Shown here one piece after another: positions 62,315-64,000 of a stretch of DNA of 64,000 bases (the stretch's first letter is position 1; each line of letters opens with the position of its first letter). The translations under genes and the position numbers were made by a program. This DNA is from Haloarchaeobius sp. HME9146 (GTDB lineage Archaea; Halobacteriota; Halobacteria; Halobacteriales; Natrialbaceae). The notes beneath the pieces are model-generated. The model saw only the letters and a program-made list of their open reading frames with translations, was not told the DNA's origin and ran no database searches. The DNA lies in the NCBI RefSeq assembly GCF_025399835.1, contig NZ_JAODVR010000001.1:1860001-1924000 (forward strand), given 5' to 3'.

Positions 62315-64000
62315 CTACGCGAGTTCGTTCTCGATGACAGCGCGGAGGGTCGCGATCTCGTCTGCGTCGTACCTGAGGTCGGTCCACGAGACGGAGAGTT
62401 CGAGGGCTCCGTCGCGAATGCCCGACCCGATGTGTTCGACCGGGGCGACGCCGTCGAAGGTCTCGCGGACCGCGTCGGGTTCGGTCGTCTGGACGAGGGC
62501 GCGGCCGGGCTGTTCGTGGAACAGCAGGCCGGTCTGCTCGTCACGCGGCGTGAGCCCACCGTTCTCCGGAAGCTCGACCGAGAGCCCGGCGTCGGCGTGG
62601 ACCATCTCCGCCAGCGCGACGGCGAGGCCGCCGTGGCTCACGTCGTGGACCGCCTCGACGTGCTCGGCGTCGGCCACGTCCGCGAGTGCGGCGACGAAGT
62701 CCGCGGGGTTCTCCGGGAGTTCCGGGAACTGGTCGCTGCCGCCAGCCTGTGCGAGGTACTCGGAGCCGCCGAGACGGAACTCGTCGCCCTCCGAGAGCGT
62801 CCGGTCGCCGACGAGCAGCAGTTCACCCTCGGGGGCAGCGTGCATCGGCGGCGCGTCGTAGCCCTCCTTGGTGCCGACCATCATGAGCGTCGGCGTCGGC
62901 GGGATGGGCCCGGACGGCGAGTCGTTGTAGAGGGAGACGTTCCCGCCGACCACGGGCACGGAGAGGTCGGCACACATCTCCGCGAGTCCGTCGACGATTC
63001 CCTTGAAGCCGCCGTACACGTCGGGCTTCTCCGGGTTGCCGCCGTTGAGACAGTCGACCGCGGCGAGCGGGGTCGCGCCCTTCGCCGCGATATTGGTTGC
63101 GTTCTCCAGGGCGACCGCGCGAGCCCCGTCGAAGGGTGCACACTCGGTCCACAGCGGGTCCGAGCCAGCCGACAGGGCGAGACCCTGACCGGCCTCGCGG
63201 ACCGCGACCAGCGCCGAATCGTCGCCCGGCAGCACGCTGGTCCGGTTACCGACCTCGTGGTCGTACTGGCGGTACACCCAGCGCTTGGACGCCGTGGTCG
63301 GGCTGCCGACGACTGCCTCGAACGCCTCGGGCAGGTCGACGTCGGGCAGGTCGGTCTCGGGGACCGGCGGCTCCTCGTGGGGCAGGTCGTTCATCGGCGC
63401 ACCGTCGCCGAGGTACTCGGCATCGACCGAGACGACCTCCTCGCCGTCGAAGGTGCAGACGTAGTCGCCGTCGGTCACCTCGCCGATGACCGAGCAGCCG
63501 AGGTCGAACCGTTCTGCGACCTCGCGCACGCGCTCGACGTTCTCTTCCGTGACCTCGTACACCATCCGCTCCTGGGACTCCGCCAGGAGGATCTCCAGCG
63601 CGTTCATGTTCGGCTCGCGCTGGTGGACGCGTTCGAGCTCGATTCGTGCCCCGAGCCCGCCCTTGGCGACGAGTTCGCTGGAGGCACCGCCGAGGCCGGC
63701 CGCGCCGAGGTCGCGAGCCGATTCGACGAGATGCTCCTCGACGAGGACCTCGTTGGCCTCGATGAGCAGTTTCTCGGTGTAGGGGTCACCGACCTGGACC
63801 GCAGGGCGGTCCTCGGTCTCGGCGTCCTCGCTCAGGTCCTCGCTCGCGAAGGAGGCACCTCCGAGGCCGTCGCGACCCGTCCCGTTCCCGACGAGGACGA
63901 GTTTGTTGCCCGGCTCCTGTGCCTCGGCCGTGATGAGGCGGTCCGCGTCGAGCAGGCCGACGCAGGCCACGTTCACCAGCGGGTTGCCCTCGTAGTCGGG
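62315..64000 (-). CDS. purL: Phosphoribosylformylglycinamidine synthase, PurL subunit, N-terminus outside window
   Basis: Catalytic synthetase subunit for the fourth step of purine synthesis: converts FGAR to FGAM with ATP, using ammonia from glutamine. About 561 C-terminal residues are visible, and the frame continues past the right edge of the window. The VACVGLLDADRLITAEAQ segment, ATNIAAKGATPLAAVDCLNGGNPEKP, VVGGNVSLYND and HDVSHGGLAVALAEM are PurL signatures of the two ATP/AIR-synthase-like halves. The protein should be about 715-740 residues, so some 160-180 N-terminal residues are missing. Confidence 0.93.
   Translation of the reverse strand, partial: PDYEGNPLVNVACVGLLDADRLITAEAQEPGNKLVLVGNGTGRDGLGGASFASEDLSEDAETEDRPAVQVGDPYTEKLLIEANEVLVEEHLVESARDLGAAGLGGASSELVAKGGLGARIELERVHQREPNMNALEILLAESQERMVYEVTEENVERVREVAERFDLGCSVIGEVTDGDYVCTFDGEEVVSVDAEYLGDGAPMNDLPHEEPPVPETDLPDVDLPEAFEAVVGSPTTASKRWVYRQYDHEVGNRTSVLPGDDSALVAVREAGQGLALSAGSDPLWTECAPFDGARAVALENATNIAAKGATPLAAVDCLNGGNPEKPDVYGGFKGIVDGLAEMCADLSVPVVGGNVSLYNDSPSGPIPPTPTLMMVGTKEGYDAPPMHAAPEGELLLVGDRTLSEGDEFRLGGSEYLAQAGGSDQFPELPENPADFVAALADVADAEHVEAVHDVSHGGLAVALAEMVHADAGLSVELPENGGLTPRDEQTGLLFHEQPGRALVQTTEPDAVRETFDGVAPVEHIGSGIRDGALELSVSWTDLRYDADEIATLRAVIENELA

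Noticed and set aside
1-64000. CRISPR arrays, insertion sequences, transposases or integrases
   Set aside because: I saw no regularly spaced repeat array, no transposase-like protein and no integrase in any frame of the window.

Overview
The window is GC-rich and gene-dense, and it is archaeal, almost certainly from a halophilic archaeon (class Halobacteria). Predicted proteins are strongly Asp/Glu-rich. Many genes begin with an ATG or GTG about 25-30 bases downstream of a TATA element and have no Shine-Dalgarno sequence, which fits leaderless transcripts. Several families are typical of haloarchaea: HalX response regulators, a DICT-domain protein, an XapX protein, a Tat-exported subtilase and Cys-lipobox lipoproteins. 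I do not assign a genus. || Layout. 1-5.3 kb: a type IV pilus-like pair on the minus strand, a membrane platform protein cut by the window edge and a secretion ATPase with a long acidic tail. 5.3-9.9 kb: a tRNA-Arg, tatA, a peroxiredoxin, an HD-domain protein, a small winged-helix regulator, a DoxX protein, a degenerate tRNA-like element and xapX. 10-13.5 kb: the succinate dehydrogenase operon sdhCDBA. 13.5-21.6 kb: an M14-type deacylase, a GNAT with zinc ribbon, a RimK-retropepsin fusion, azlCD, an AlkA-type glycosylase and an NhaC-type antiporter. 21.8-30.5 kb: beta-oxidation genes (two acyl-CoA dehydrogenases and a fused hydroxyacyl-CoA dehydrogenase/enoyl-CoA hydratase) around a DICT protein and a convergent HalX regulator/histidine kinase pair. 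30.6-35.4 kb: three tandem paralogous lipoproteins of about 500 residues and unknown function. 35.4-49.1 kb: two acyl-CoA synthetases and assorted metabolic genes (creatininase, M29 peptidase, O-methyltransferase, MscS, dUTPase-like, DJ-1, a second RimK-retropepsin fusion, Hsp20-like, BtpA, OYE). 49-57 kb: thioredoxin-like protein, small membrane proteins, a subtilase, Lrp/aminotransferase/Eis-like GNAT cluster and an FAD oxidoreductase. 57.3-62.2 kb: a sensor protein resembling a histidine kinase with degenerate catalytic motifs and a HalX regulator, separated by an AT-rich cassette of two divergent unknown genes. 62.3-64 kb: the 3' part of purL. || Working together: acyl-CoA synthetases, acyl-CoA dehydrogenases and the FadB-like fusion would form a fatty-acid beta-oxidation route that delivers electrons to the respiratory chain alongside Sdh. 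The strongest candidates for undescribed biology are the lipoprotein triplet, the two writer-plus-eraser-like RimK/retropepsin fusions, the AT-rich cassette that separates a convergent kinase/HalX pair, and the kinase-like protein that has lost its phosphoacceptor histidine.
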